Shown in pieces: positions 35,337 to 46,544 of a stretch of DNA of 64,000 bases. Location: positions 744,001 to 808,000 of the forward strand of contig WAID01000013.1 of NCBI GenBank assembly GCA_016584495.1, read 5' to 3'. Every line of letters begins with the position of its first letter. The stretch's first letter is position 1. Origin of the DNA: Celoporthe dispersa. Its lineage: Eukaryota; Ascomycota; Sordariomycetes; Diaporthales; Cryphonectriaceae. Both the position numbers and the translations under genes were made by a program. The notes beneath the pieces were generated by a model. That model did no database searches. It was not told the DNA's origin and was given only the letters and a program-made list of their open reading frames with translations.

Positions 35337-36051
35337 GGCCTCGGGTAGCGAGATGGGCTTCGTGGCGGGCTAAGAGGAGGGAGGACAGTAGATGTACGGT
35401 GGCTCTCTCAATGCAGTCGAGAAGGCATTGAAAGATCTGGAGGGGGGAGGGGTTCAGCCGAAGTCCAGGTATTCGTCGGTGTGCATGAGAGGGCTATGGC
35501 ATTGTCCTTTCGTGTTATGGTCGAGGTCGAGCAGTATCCAGCATGGCGCATAGAGCTGCTGTGGACGCGGATAGATGGCCAGATCAACCGGCAAGCTCGA
35601 GAGGTGAACTGGCTGTGACTGTGCGACCAAAATCTCGCCGAAAGCTCTCTGTTAGCCGAGGACCGGCGAGGGCCTGCGCGATTCGAATCAGCCCTCTTCT
35701 GAGTGGTCAGTTTTTCGTCCGAGGCGGGAGGAAGTGGGCCTGACCTGGAAGGAAGGAAGGAAAAAAAAAATGAGAGGGAAGGAGACGACATGACATGTGC
35801 TTCCGGGATCCTTGACTCCGTGCCTCCGCCCCTCCGCATGCTCTCTGCATTTTGCTTGTGACCGGATCGGCCATTCCTGACTTGATTACAGCCAACACCC
35901 AATGGCGTGCAGAGAAGAATACCTGATATGGCAACATTGAATTGTTGTTTTCTTCTTCCCCTTTCCCTGCTCTTTTCTTTACACAATACCTTGAAAGTAC
36001 TACGAGGACAACCGAAGCTTGCTGCAAGACAACCAACTCGGCCGGGTTGTC
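35337..36051. other. Intergenic, ETF-QO promoter
   Basis: About 700 bases. Short A-run near 35761-35770. No gene supported. Confidence 0.55.
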
Positions 36052-36830
36052 TTACGCCCTGCCCACTATGGCGTGAGCATGGCTTGACTGTACGGAAATA
36101 TATACTGTCAACACGATCATCATACTTTCTACCATGTCTGCCACTATTTCAACGTGATTAGCACTGTGGGCCGAGTCTGACCATCCGGCTAGGCCTTGAC
36201 TTCGTTGCTGATACAGCGACGTACTAACACACCTACACTCCTCGACGCCTACAGCATACCTCACCACGGGCCATTCTCCTCTGCTCTCCTTCTCTAGCAA
36301 CGCCTTCACATTTTCCCGATTATTTAGCCATCTCCTTGGATCGGTATAATCAAACGAGGTGTAGTCAATAGAGCCGCCAAAGAGACGTTATCGGTGAGGG
36401 GCACCTACTGAGTCCACAATGACGCAGATGGCCCCGGTCCGGGAGAACTCTCGCTCTGGATACATCCACATGGACCCAATGATCAAGCCCAGCGGGAGAT
36501 ATCTGTGTCAGGGCCGGGCCTGTGCTGTCGGTGTGGTCAGTTTGACATGTCCAGCGGACAAGCGCTCCCTCTCTCCATATCTACCCTCCAAGATGAGGTG
36601 AGACCAGCCCAGTCCGCGACAAGTCGCTCGAGCGCAGCGTTCATGTGTTTCTTGATGAGCATACCCTGCCAGGCATCACTGAAAGGCAGATAGGTACCTA
36701 GAGCGTAGTGAGCACCATCGACCTCCGCAAAGGCTTCCTCGATGTTCAACACCTCGTCATGCTGTGACAAGGCCCATTGCATTGAGCACTCGGGTTCAAT
36801 GCTTTGAGACCACAGCTTAGGTTGCATCAT
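36052..36830 (-). pseudogene. Spliced ORF of unknown function with an in-frame stop
   Basis: Minus-strand coding-like sequence starting at 36830 (MMQPKLWSQ; HDEVLNIEEAFAEVDGAHYA; DAWQGMLIKKHMNAALERLV). It appears to splice, from a GTAGAT donor after TSSWR near 36588 to an ACACAG acceptor near 36510, into YLPLGLIIGSMWMYPEREF and AICVIVDSVGAPHR. Then comes an in-frame TAA (36388-36390 on the plus strand), followed in the same frame by RLFGGSIDYTSFDYTDPRRW and a Lys/Glu-rich helix to about 36260. The continuing protein-like sequence on both sides of the stop suggests a recently broken gene. I do not recognise the family. A CGA TAA CGT context would fit CAA to TAA. It could instead be a short gene ending at the stop. 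Confidence 0.4.
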
Positions 36831-36904
36831 GCCTACACAATGATTGTGAAAATTGTATCCGTAGAATAGATTTAACCGCAGAGAAAGACACCCACACTAT
36901 GCGT

Positions 36905-38046
36905 TCAGACAACCTTCTTCGTTTTGGCATTCTCATCCTCCTCGACGAACCACTTGCCCGTTCTCGCCAGCCCTTCATCCATAGTGACTTTCGGCTTATA
37001 GCCCAGCACCTTCTTGATCTTCTCTCCACTCAGAGTGCGCTCAATGACCGTCAGACGAACGGTTTCCCGAGTTACGATTGGCTGGTCTCTGCCGAAGGAG
37101 CGAATCCAAGTAAACCACTCGGCGACCGTCGCCATAAGATAAGCAACCCAAATGGGGATGATCCTGATCTCTTCCGGTTTGACTGGCAAGCCGACAGAGG
37201 CTGCAATTGCTCGCTGAAAGTCCCAGAACGGTACAGGCTCCTCATTCGTGATGTTGAAACTCTCCCCGTCTACACGCATATCAGGAGCCGGAGGTGGTTT
37301 GCCGTATGCGCGCAGAAGAGCTCTCCCAGCAAGAATATGAGCGTCAGCGCAGTTGGACGCGTAGACGAAGTCATACAAGTTCTTCCCAGGGCCGAACTGG
37401 ACTTTGCCGTTTCCCTTTCGAGCATTCGCAACAATTTTGCCAAAGGTGATCGTATCACGCTCTCCGAAGACTGTTGCAGGCCGCATGGAGACGGTGAGCA
37501 TCGAAGCATCACCGTTTTCACGGTTCGCAGCAGGATCTCGGCCTCGGCTTCCGCCTTCGTCAGGGTATAGATCCGCTTCTGGGCTGGATATTGAAGGACG
37601 GGCAGGCTCTCGTCAGCCATGATCAGATCAGAACAATTATCGTGGATCACAGACGAGGTGGACGTGTTGATGAATGCCCGGACCGTCTGGACCTTGATTG
37701 CCGAGACAATAAGATTGTGAGCACCGGTAACGTTGACGAGCTTGAACTTGGCAGGCTGTTGAATTGTGGACTCGGGGCACGCAACGTGAAAGATGCTCTT
37801 GGGCCGGGTCTGCGCCAGGATCTGTTCGACCTGGGAAAGATCTGCGATATCACAATTGTGGTATTCCACACCAGGAATGCGGTTGCGCTGGGTGTTGATG
37901 TCGATGACGTGGATTTGGCAGTCTGGTTCATCCTTGAGGATCTGAGTGATGATGTGGTAGCCGATGAGACCGCAGCCGCCAGTAATGAGGGCGGGGCTGA
38001 GGGAAAGGGCATCTTCAGCGCTATCAGCGCCGCTGCTGTCTGCCAT
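36905..38046 (-). CDS. ERG26-like NAD(P)-dependent sterol/3beta-HSD family dehydrogenase, one frameshift
   Basis: Extended SDR of the 3beta-hydroxysteroid dehydrogenase group, resembling C-3 sterol dehydrogenase (ERG26), which decarboxylates 4-carboxysterols on ER membranes. Intronless, about 380 residues. Rossmann motif ALITGGCGLIGYHII, NADH-side VIDINTQ, active-site YTLTKAEAE (YxxxK) with an upstream TSTSSVIHD, then MRPATVFGERD, NLYDFVYASNCADAH and FNITNEEPVPFWDF, all typical. A C-terminal hydrophobic segment (IPIWVAYLMATVAEWF) may bind membrane. One base is missing near 37530: AEAEIL should run into AANRENGDASML. Length is one base short of frame. It may be a paralogue rather than the housekeeping ERG26. 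Confidence 0.82.
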
Positions 38047-38981
38047 GATGGGTGGAACGAGACGGAGAAGTTTTGGAGGTCACCAAGAGAGAAGAGGTCA
38101 GTGAGGCGAGCGTTGCAGGAGGACACGAGGTGGTGCGAGATGATTTTGGTGCAGTCGAAGGTGGGGGAAACGAGCGCCACGGCTCTCTAGAAGTAGTGAT
38201 ATGAGTGTTTCGAACAAGGCTGCGGCCAGCTGCTGGGACTGCAGATGCACACCCCTTTTCACCGCATTTTCGTCTACCCGACAACGGCAGAGTCACTTGA
38301 GGCCTGCAGGGTGCTGTTGGCGAGGGTCCATCAGAAAGCCGGGAGAGGCGGCTTCTGAATGTGACAAGCAGAGCCAGGTGTTTTGTAAAGACGTTGGCAG
38401 CTGGCAAGAAGCTTGATCATCGCTCTGGCAAGGCCCCGCCCCGCAGATGCATGCCAGCGGCACAGAGCAGAAGGATGGCTCCCAAGGTACTTACTTGAAG
38501 TATTTAGCCTCTGCTATTGTGGTAGTAAAAAGCCCATATGAAAGTCCTCCAGTATTTGCTTCACTCTTCCTCCGTCCAGGTGTTTTCATGCCCAAAAACC
38601 CTCGAGATTATTAGGGAGCTAATTTGAATGCACCAGTGGGAGCTCGCTTTGCGAAGCTGGAGATCACTTTGATCACGGCCTGCTTTTTTGCACTCTTTGA
38701 ATTTGAGCTGGCTGCAGATGCAGGCGGCGGTCCGACGACCGTGAGCCCGCCCCTGCAGGAGCATAATGCACATTTCGCGTCAAGGCTAAAGCAATCAGTC
38801 TACCTACGCTACAAGCCTTGACCCAAGGCTGTTTCATAAAACTATCGGGTTTTGGCGGGGCGAGGCGCAAATGAGTATGACAAGCAGCTATTCAGGATCA
38901 GAGAGAGATGAACAGTGAGCAAATCAAAGTTAGTCGATCTTGCTTAGGCAACTTGGCTTATACTGCGATAACATTTGCTAA
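38047..38981. other. Intergenic, AT-richer
   Basis: About 930 bases between two minus-strand genes, with lower GC than the rest. No gene supported. Confidence 0.55.
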
Positions 38982-40436
38982 CTAATGCTTCGCTAATTCA
39001 GCAGACTTTGACTTATATTCTGAGACCATCGTAGTTAAAGTAGCCGAGATGTTGACTTCTGCACAGGAGCCCGGCATGAGCTTGGAGCCGAGAACCTGGA
39101 ATGTTTCTTGGTCCCAGGAATCTGTATCCGGTATGTAGCCGGAGGTGGACTGACCATTCGTCATTGTCACGATCATGGTCTTGTTCATGGTGGTCTCATT
39201 CTTGATGCGCCAACCGATGCGTGTAAATATTTCGCCGCCAACCGTCACGAGGATCGTGTCTCCCAGGCCGAGCGCACCGGTCAATATGTTGATATCAGGC
39301 CCATTTGTATAGAGACCAGCAACTCCCTCGCGGGCATCATCTAACCGTAGACGTCCCGGGCAGGTGACATTGCGCTGCTGGGCCCATATGGTGGGATTGG
39401 TGTCCCACTCCGTTGTACGTGACATGATCTGGATCACGATCTCGCCCATCATGACTCCCTGGGCATAGAGCTCCTGGAACAGCTGCCGGATGTAGTGGTC
39501 ATCTGGCCTGACGAAAGGCGTGTAGCCGTCCCGGACCGGCTCTTCAACGCACTCCTGGACGAGCTCGAACCCCGTGATGGGCACAGAGCTGATAGATGCC
39601 AGGTTGTTGGTCCCGGCTCTTCGCAGCAGCGGGTTGACGTCGCCGGAGGCCTGCTGCGAGTATATTGCCACAAAAGTGTCGTTAATGCTCATCGATCGTT
39701 CGATCCAACGCATCATGGCACCAGGCCAGTCCGCCGTAGTGAAACCGCTGAGGTACGAGTTGACTGGATGCATTCCATAGCTTGTGTATGAGGCGATCGG
39801 GGAGTTATCAAGTCCGAGGAACGTCAAGACCTGGACCTCTCGATCGACAGGCCCAGAGATGTTGCCCGCCTGGGTCCACCGCCCAGTCAAGGGGTTCAGG
39901 GAGTCCCGATTGACATTAAAGTACGCCTCGCCTGTCTGAAATCCCACTTTAGCTGGCTTCATCCCAGCCAGGGCCAACTGGGCAGCCTCCAGAGCAGCGT
40001 AACCGAGTGACGAGTAGTTTCTGACGCCTGCGTTGCCATAGGTATTGGCATTGGTGACGCCCGCAGGTCCAGCACTGTGGGCGTGGGTGATGGATACCAG
40101 GACATGATCCGCCGACGTGTTGAGCGCATCGGCAACCAGGGCATTGGCGGCCTTGTAGATTCCATCCTGGATGAAGGCTACCTCGCAGTTCACGAAGGCG
40201 CCTCTGACACCGTTGTTCTCGAAGACAATGGCGCGGACGTGAAGCTTCTCGTGGTCGAACTCATTCAGAGGCAGCCAATTCGGATTTGGATAGGGCGTAA
40301 TGTCGACGCGTGCCGTCCCAACACGCAGTCTAGCGCTCGTCGAGGAGTTTGAGCTTGCTAAAACCAATGTGGCCGATGAGACCAGCATGGCTAGGGACGC
40401 CAGAGCCCTGGAAGGAAGACTTGATGGAACCATCAT
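38982..40436 (-). CDS. Secreted neutral/alkaline ceramidase-family protein
   Basis: Intronless, 484 residues, intact frame. Residues 1-28 form a signal peptide (hydrophobic LASLAMLVSSATLVLAS). The mature part begins LRVGTARVDITPYPNP, the start signature of neutral/alkaline non-lysosomal ceramidase-type proteins, followed by VLVSITHAHSAGPAG (the zinc-binding HxHS region), SYTSYGMHPVNS and YSQQASGDVNPLLRR. Several N-glycosylation sequons (NSS, NNT-like, NVT, NET, NKT) fit secretion. It is shorter than canonical neutral ceramidases (about 650-750 residues) and appears to lack their C-terminal immunoglobulin-like domain, so the substrate may not be ceramide. The intronless structure and the AT-richer surroundings are notable. 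Confidence 0.75.
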   Translation of the reverse strand: MMVPSSLPSRALASLAMLVSSATLVLASSNSSTSARLRVGTARVDITPYPNPNWLPLNEFDHEKLHVRAIVFENNGVRGAFVNCEVAFIQDGIYKAANALVADALNTSADHVLVSITHAHSAGPAGVTNANTYGNAGVRNYSSLGYAALEAAQLALAGMKPAKVGFQTGEAYFNVNRDSLNPLTGRWTQAGNISGPVDREVQVLTFLGLDNSPIASYTSYGMHPVNSYLSGFTTADWPGAMMRWIERSMSINDTFVAIYSQQASGDVNPLLRRAGTNNLASISSVPITGFELVQECVEEPVRDGYTPFVRPDDHYIRQLFQELYAQGVMMGEIVIQIMSRTTEWDTNPTIWAQQRNVTCPGRLRLDDAREGVAGLYTNGPDINILTGALGLGDTILVTVGGEIFTRIGWRIKNETTMNKTMIVTMTNGQSTSGYIPDTDSWDQETFQVLGSKLMPGSCAEVNISATLTTMVSEYKSKSAELAKH

Positions 40437-41383
40437 GTTGGGCGCAACAGCATAGTCTCAACCCTGGAGCAGTGTACCTCACAGCGATAAGAGGAACAGT
40501 CTCCAGTTCTTAGGTAAATTAATTATAAGGCCGTTGATATTTGTATTCTCACCCAAGGACCGGACTGGTCATCATGTGCCCGCAGTGGCTTGTGTGAAGA
40601 GCAGCGATGCTTGAGGCACCAACAAAGCAAGTGACTGACTGCCCGGCCCTGTTTTGGACAGTGGAACACCGTCCTTATTCCTTCACCAAGTCCCCCGCTC
40701 GCCTAAAGGAAGGAGAACATGTTCCCTCTGAAGCTCGGGTTCCGCGATCAGGACCGAGGCACTCAGTGCCCACGGAATCGGCCCGATAATTCATGTCATA
40801 GCAGTTCATTAGCATGTCTTGGTATGCTAGAAAGATGCAGGTTATGGAAGCTTTGAGTTAAGAGCATAACCGGCGATTCGATGGCGAGCATTTGTCCTGT
40901 GGAGCTTGCTCGCCCGCTCCGCACCAAATATGCACGTAGGTGTTCATCCCATGCCCATCCCCGCCCCGTCACGTTGTTAATCTGGGCACCGGGCGCCTTC
41001 CCCGCAAATTTCGCGGAGCGAGTCGCCTCATTCCTGCTGCCGGTTGACTGTGGCTGGAAAGATGCACGAAACACCTCAGAAGACTGGTGACATGAAAGGC
41101 CTTTCAACACTACTCGGCTCTGAAATGTGCAAGCGAGGTGCAAGGTGCTCATCGGCTTCAGCCGGATTGGTACCCCGGGCGCCGAGTCTTCGAGTGCTCC
41201 AATTGGCAATCCTTCTACAGACCGGCTCATGCACCACAATCATGCCCTTAGCACCTGTTGTGAACATCATATAATATTTGACTTGTTATCACCCTCAGCA
41301 GGCATAGCGTCCAGCGGTCTCCTCACCCCGTGCTCTACTTACACCAGCGTATTTTCAAACATTATATCCTCAAGATTGTCAAC
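40437..41383. other. Divergent intergenic region
   Basis: About 950 bases between the ceramidase-family gene (minus) and the Kre9-like gene (plus). A TTATAATTAA-type AT block near 40513-40530 could supply the minus-strand TATA element. No gene seen. Confidence 0.5.
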
Positions 41384-41857
41384 ATGAGGGTCACTACCCT
41401 TCTTTTGGTGACTGCAATTAGCACACTTGCAGAGTCCTTACGCTTCACCAATACTAATTTCTATAATATCACAATTGGCAAGCCGTTCAATATTACATGG
41501 GCAGATGCTTCTGGTCCTGTGACCTTGACGCTGTACAAAGGGGCAACGGTAGCCTTCCTAGAGAATGTCGGTGTTATTGCAAGTCAGTCACTCCTGTCTT
41601 CGTTCTACCCGCTCAATGAGACTGATGTGGTTCAAGGTGGGCTAAGCAGTAATAACTACGTTTGGACGCCAAACGATACCCTGCTCCGGGACATCTACAA
41701 TATCCATTTCAGCGACTCGACAGGAGCTGGTGTGAATAGCTTCCAATTTGAGATGGTCTTAGCACCTACGCAGGTTGCAACATCCACGGCAACGAGTGCG
41801 GCAGCAACAAGCACAACACAGTATGCCACGACTTGGGTCTTTCCGACCTATGTTTGA
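41384..41857 (+). CDS. Small secreted Kre9/Knh1-like Ser/Thr-rich wall protein
   Basis: 157 residues, single exon. Signal peptide MRVTTLLLVTAISTLAES, then LRFTNTNFYNITIGKPFNITWADASGPVTLTL-type sequence, the fold signature of the Kre9/Knh1 N-terminal domain found in fungal Ser/Thr-rich wall proteins. Several sequons (NIT, NET, NDT). The tail is Thr/Ser/Ala-rich (ATSTATSAAATSTT) and ends ATTWVFPTYV without the hydrophobic GPI-attachment tail usual in relatives, so it is probably freely secreted or truncated. The ATG at 41384 is chosen over an upstream alternative because it gives a proper signal peptide. AT-richer than neighbouring genes. Confidence 0.72.
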   Translation: MRVTTLLLVTAISTLAESLRFTNTNFYNITIGKPFNITWADASGPVTLTLYKGATVAFLENVGVIASQSLLSSFYPLNETDVVQGGLSSNNYVWTPNDTLLRDIYNIHFSDSTGAGVNSFQFEMVLAPTQVATSTATSAAATSTTQYATTWVFPTYV

Positions 41858-42108
41858 TTCATAGTCCTCATTAGAGGGAGCATGAAATAAAAGCTGTAAG
41901 GCATGAGGGTCAGGGTCAAATTAATTGTTCATTCTTTTGTCGAATGTGGTGATTCTATCATTCCTCGAGACTATCAGTTATGAATTCCCCGTAGGCCAAT
42001 AGCATTTACTGGTTGAGTTTATTTTCGATTTTGTGTTTTCCCCGAGTCGCGGAGAATGAATCAGGATGGTATATAGATAAATAAAATAATTAGGTAAATA
42101 TCACAGTT
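41858..42108. other. Intergenic upstream of tRNA
   Basis: AT-rich, about 250 bases. No gene. Confidence 0.5.
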
Positions 42109-42198
42109 GGTCTTGTGGTCTAGTGGTATGATTCTCGCTTAGGGCCTACCCTAAACATCATTTGCGAGAGGTCCCGCGTTCGATCCGCGGCAAGACCC
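42109..42198 (+). tRNA. tRNA-Pro (anticodon AGG) with 18-nt intron
   Basis: Acceptor stem GGTCTTG (42109-42115) pairs with CAAGACC (42191-42197), discriminator C. A box TGGTCTAGTGG and B box GTTCGATCC are present. Anticodon stem CTCGC/GCGAG encloses loop TTAGGG...T, giving anticodon AGG at 42141-42143. An 18-nt intron lies one base 3' of the anticodon (42145-42162). A T-rich tract (from about 42208) follows, a Pol III terminator. Confidence 0.93.
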
Positions 42199-42207
42199 TT
42201 TAAAGTG

Positions 42208-42235
42208 CTTTTTTTTCTTTCTTTTTCTTTTTCCT
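42208..42235 (+). terminator. Pol III poly-T terminator of tRNA-Pro
   Basis: T8 followed by further T-rich runs shortly after the tRNA 3' end. Confidence 0.7.
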
Positions 42236-42555
42236 TCTTCTTCCCCTTCTCCGAAAATTGGTCGCATTCTGCTACTTGTCTGTTTCCTTTTACGTCTTTA
42301 TTACAAAGCTAAGATTAGTAGACCCGCCTCAATATATGGAAATGAAGGCTCAAACGCAGCAGTCTTATAATAATCAATGTTTTTGTAATCGGTGATGGAA
42401 GGTGGCCCAGCGCGGTTGGTAAGATTGAGGTAATGTGGAATAAGGATTCTAGTCAAGTACGCTGCACCAACCCTCGAACACTCTGTCTGACCCAGCATGA
42501 TATTTCCCTCCAGCATACCTTTTTTTCTTTCTCTTTCTCTTTCTCTTCCCTTCTC

Positions 42556-43426
42556 CTAGGCAGGATAACTGTCAGATGCTACATATATCTCTTTAATGAT
42601 CTTGGGGCGCTCCCTATAATACCAACCCCAAGAGCACCTGAGGGCCACGTAGCCCACCACGCCGGCCACCACGACACGGGTCAGTATTCCCAACCATGCC
42701 ATCAGTCCCCTCGCAGTCTGCTTCGCGGCAAATTCGTCTATCGCTTTGCTGTCGTTGATATGAGGAAACGGCACGCCCTCCGGCACAGGCAGCCCCAGCG
42801 CCCGGCACAGCGGGTCCCACCCATCTCTCACGTCCACAAAGAACAGCTGGCCCGGCGGCACGACCTCCCTCATCCACTCGGCGTGTCTGTGGTAGCTCTT
42901 CCTCGTCGGCGGCTCCGTCTCGCCGTACAGCGCGAGCCACTGGCACCGCAGCGCGTCGATGTAGGCGACCGTCCACCGCAGCGTCGGCAGCGGCCACAGC
43001 ACGACCCGCAGGAACCACATGGTCGACGCGCTGCTCACCCCCTCCATGGACCTCTCCCACCCCTCCACGTCGCGCGTCGTGCAGAGGACACGCGCCCCCG
43101 GGTGCAGCTCCAGCAGCTCCGGCACGAGCCCCACCCTTGGGGCTGTCCGCGACCGCCGCGTACCCCTGCCCCACGAGGCCATCCAGCAGCCGCAGGTTCT
43201 CGGCGTGGCGCGCACCGTCGCGAGGGGGCCAGTGGTGCAAGATTTCCAGGGCAGTCTTGATGTCTCGCTCGGGCCCGTTGAAGATCTGCGTGCCGCCGTG
43301 ATAGACGGGCCCGTCGAGGAGGATCTCGAGGGCTGCGCTGAGGGAGGCCGTTCCTGTGCGCGGGAGGCCGGCGCAGATCACCTGGAGCCTGACGCCAGGC
43401 TTGGGCTGGGAGTATTGCTGGCCCAT
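42556..43426 (-). CDS. Sulfotransferase-like P-loop protein with C-terminal membrane segment, one frameshift
   Basis: Fungal sulfotransferase_4-type protein, often misnamed NAD-dependent epimerase. Start at 43426 (MGQQYSQPKPG) is the family's usual one, giving about 290 residues. VICAGLPRTGTASLSAALEIL is the 5'-phosphosulfate (PAPS) loop. Further on are ARVLCTTRDVEGWERSM, EWMREVVPPGQLFFVDVRDGWDPLCRALG and HINDSKAIDEF. The C-terminus has a hydrophobic helix (LGILTRVVVAGVVGYVALR) that would anchor it in a membrane. One extra base is present in CCC 43134-43136: VADSPK should continue VGLVPELLEL. Length is one base over frame. Substrate unknown. Confidence 0.8.
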
Positions 43427-43912
43427 TGAGACTGACTGGTAGGTGGGTGAGGTTTGTTCGTGGGTACAGCGGTCGTTCCGCAATGAGAAAGGAGAAGGGA
43501 GAGGAATGATAGTATCTTCCGAGGCAGGTTCGTGACTTGTGTTAAGGTGTTCCTAGCGTGCGGCGCAGTGAAATGATCAGGCTGCCTGATGTGCTGGCTG
43601 GGACTCTTGACATGCTCGTGAAGAAGGGACACAGGCAAGGACGGGGATTGAGCTGAAAAAGCAACCCCCGCCAGTACTCAAACGTAGCACATCTCGTAGG
43701 GCCAGTAAACCCGTCTTGCGAAAAGGCGTGGTGGACTCAAATTCCCAAGATATCACAACAGCAATGCCTATTCCAGGGTCTGCCACGGTCTAGAAACATG
43801 TGGAAAGATGATTTTACTTGATGACTAAATTATAGCAAGTGGGATATTGTTTTCGGAGCCGACCGCGCTGCCTGAGATGGGTAGATTGCCGGCAATGGCT
43901 GAGCAGGGATGG
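43427..43912. other. Intergenic
   Basis: About 490 bases between two minus-strand genes. No gene seen. Confidence 0.5.
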
Positions 43913-45166
43913 TCAATACCAAGGGTGTTGAGGAAATGTCAAGGTCGCCTGCAAAGGCATCTCACTGATGTTCCGCATGACATTGTCCTCCACCTCGGCC
44001 ATCTCCTCGCGCACCCTATCCTCAAGGACCTCCTGCATCCCATCGCAGCGCTCGTCCATCTCCTTGCGGAGGGCGCCTAGGATTCGAGCCTCGGACCTGT
44101 CCAGCAGCTCTACCATCTCCATCCTGTGAGCCGCCAGCCTGTCATCAAAGTGCTGTCTGAGCGCAGAGAAGTTCGCGTCCAGCATATCCTGCATGACCTT
44201 ACGGCTGATCGGCTCGTCGGGTTCAGAGCCGCTGTCGCTTAGACGGCGCCGCTTCTTGCCTTTGCCTGAGGCCATCTCAGCGGGGTCTGCGGATGGAGTC
44301 GAAAGAGTTGGAGCCAGATGTCACTTACCGTGTTCACGAGAAGCAGAAGATTGCTCTGCAGGCTCGCTATATTGAGGCGGCGGCTCGTCTGTCGCAGGAG
44401 GATCATCGGCGGCGGATCCGGCAAGACTCTCCACCTCGATGACCTGTCCGCCCTGGCCCTGGTACAGGCTTGAGGTGCTCGCATGAACCGCGAGACTGGC
44501 CAGCCCTGGGTTTGCAACTGCGGCACACAGCTCTCGACAACGTGTAGCAGACAGTTCCCTGTGGGACACGTCGGCGTAGATGGTAAAGCAGGTTCGCCTC
44601 GCAAGAGCCCGGAGTCCGTCCATCGTATCCTTGCCCACCTTCTTACAAGGCTCACACGGCATCTTGGGAAGGACAAGGGCAGGTGGTCTGTCCATTTCGA
44701 AGCCCAACACCAATGTGCCCGCACCGAACATCTTTTCTCCTGGGTGCCGGTTTATCGATAGCCTCTGTATACGCTCTGGGTAGATGAAGAGGTAGATGCT
44801 CGTTCTGCTGTCGCGCCGTCGTTCTCCTCCGGGGAGGAGAACCCGAGTACACAGCTTGAAGAAGGCTTTCTTGGATGCCGGGTGCCAGTGGAGATCGAGC
44901 ACAAGGTTGGACAGGGACTGGCCATCCCATCTTGCTACGGCAGGCAGTTTGGTCTGGTCGACCGCCTTGGGCCACGAGGGCTCAAGGTCATATCCTCGGT
45001 CGCCAGAGGAGGTGGAGGAAGACCCTGGGGACTGCTTGGCTTCATCGGCATGCCCTGCCACAGCCTCGGAGCCATCAGGTGTGGCATGCCTCGGAGTGTT
45101 GGGGTTCGTGCTTGAGCCAGTCGATGGGCGCACTGGCGATCCATGCCGGGTGCCGACGTTCGACAT
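43913..45166 (-). CDS. Fungal protein of unknown function, basic patch and coiled coil
   Basis: Exons (minus): 44329-45166 and 43913-44286; the intron 44287-44328 is only 42 nt (GTAAGT...CCGCAG). Predicted about 404 residues. Residues 1-60 are Ser/Pro/Thr-rich and disordered. A globular part follows with ASKKAFFKLCTRVLLPGGER, SIYLFIYPERIQRLSI, GAGTLVLGFEM, LRALARRTCFTIYADVSHRE and CRELCAAVANPGLASL. This pattern occurs in uncharacterised, often multicopy, filamentous-fungal proteins. After the splice comes a basic patch GKGKKRRRL (possible nuclear signal) and a 90-residue coiled coil (ALRQHFDDRLAAHRMEMVEL). No enzyme motif. It is divergent from the hydrolase::CorA gene, 1.4 kb away. Function not assigned. 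Confidence 0.68.
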
Positions 45167-46544
45167 GGGGGGCGAGCCTATGAGTGGTCAGTAGGTAGCG
45201 ATCAGGATCAGGCAAGGTCTACGATCAAGACGTTGTCCTCAAGTCCCACCCGCCCAGGCTTCTTTGCGAGGTGGGAGCAGCCTTGACTCCAGTCGGGTCG
45301 CCTAAAGACAGGGTCGCCCGTGTCGTCGTGTTCCCGCACGCCCAGCCCAGCCACGTCTGCCCGTAACGATCTCCAGTATCCACTGAACGTCCCAGCACCC
45401 AGGGTCTTTCGCCGGCCGTAGACGGCGAGTAGAAGCCTGTAGAATGGAGCTGGTTGCGGACAACTGGTCGTTGAGCAGCGAGGCCTTGAGCAGGCGATGC
45501 GCGGAGACTCGCTTCGGTGAGGAGGCGAGCACCTTTGAACTGACTTCCACTGCGGTCTGTCCCGTCGGCGATAGGTGGTATCGTGGAGCAGAAAAGAGAA
45601 AGAGAGAAAGAAAGGCAATAGGCATCCCCCCTCCCCCCCTCGACTATATGTAGCAGCAGGTGGTGGCTGTGAATGCCGGTGCCGGTGAAGGCAGGCAGTT
45701 GAGATGGCCAGGTGTAGTGGTAAAGCGAGCCCCTGCTGCGGCAAGTTAAATTGGGGTGGCTGGTTGTTGGCAATAACGCTAACCCTGTCTAAGCTGGCTC
45801 CTTCACCTCTTATCGATACGAGAACCCCCCCTCCTTCTGAACACAACCGCTGGCAGCTAACAACATGATCACATCTCACCCGGCTCTCAACTGGCGTCTG
45901 CCCCCTACATCGTTCACATCCTCAGACTGGGCTCGCACTTCCTCGGCGAGCTGACAAAGGCCACACACCTCTTGATCTGCAGAAGGATCTGCGTGGTCAT
46001 GCCATGCCAGCGCCACCTGCCCGAGAGCTCAGTGATTCTTGTCCTGCAGCAGGCTGAGCTGCTGCAAAAATCGACGAGGTGGTCTGCTCCGGCGCGTCTC
46101 CGGGTGGAACGGACTGTCGGTCACGAGGGACCGGCGCGTCGGCTTGCAACCCACAGGGCACTGCAGATGACCCACGCTCTGACCACCACGGCGAGTGCTG
46201 GAGTGCATCTCAGCCGCAACGCTGGTTTGATGGCCCTGAAGGATGATAGATCAATGGGCTTGTAAGCCCCTGCTGCAACGGGGCTGGATTGGGTCAGCTC
46301 GCAGGTCAGCAGCTTGCATAGTATGACTGACAACCCTGTACTAAAGGGGTGAAATTGCAGCCTCGTCGATCCTAGGCATCAGCCCTGGCTGAGTATTTTC
46401 TCTGATGCTTTTCTACTGCTTGTCTTCCTTTTTTTTTCCTCCTTTTTTTTTCTTCTCTTTTCTTTCCTTTCTCTAATGTCTGTCCTGCTCGTACGAGTGT
46501 CGAGTCGACTCTGGACCGCCTTCTAATATGATTCCGGGATTCGT
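45167..46544. other. Divergent intergenic region, unknown gene and hydrolase::CorA gene
   Basis: About 1.4 kb. T-rich and CT-rich tract near 46410-46475 before the plus-strand start. Open frames at 45208-45879 lack domain or codon support. Confidence 0.5.
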
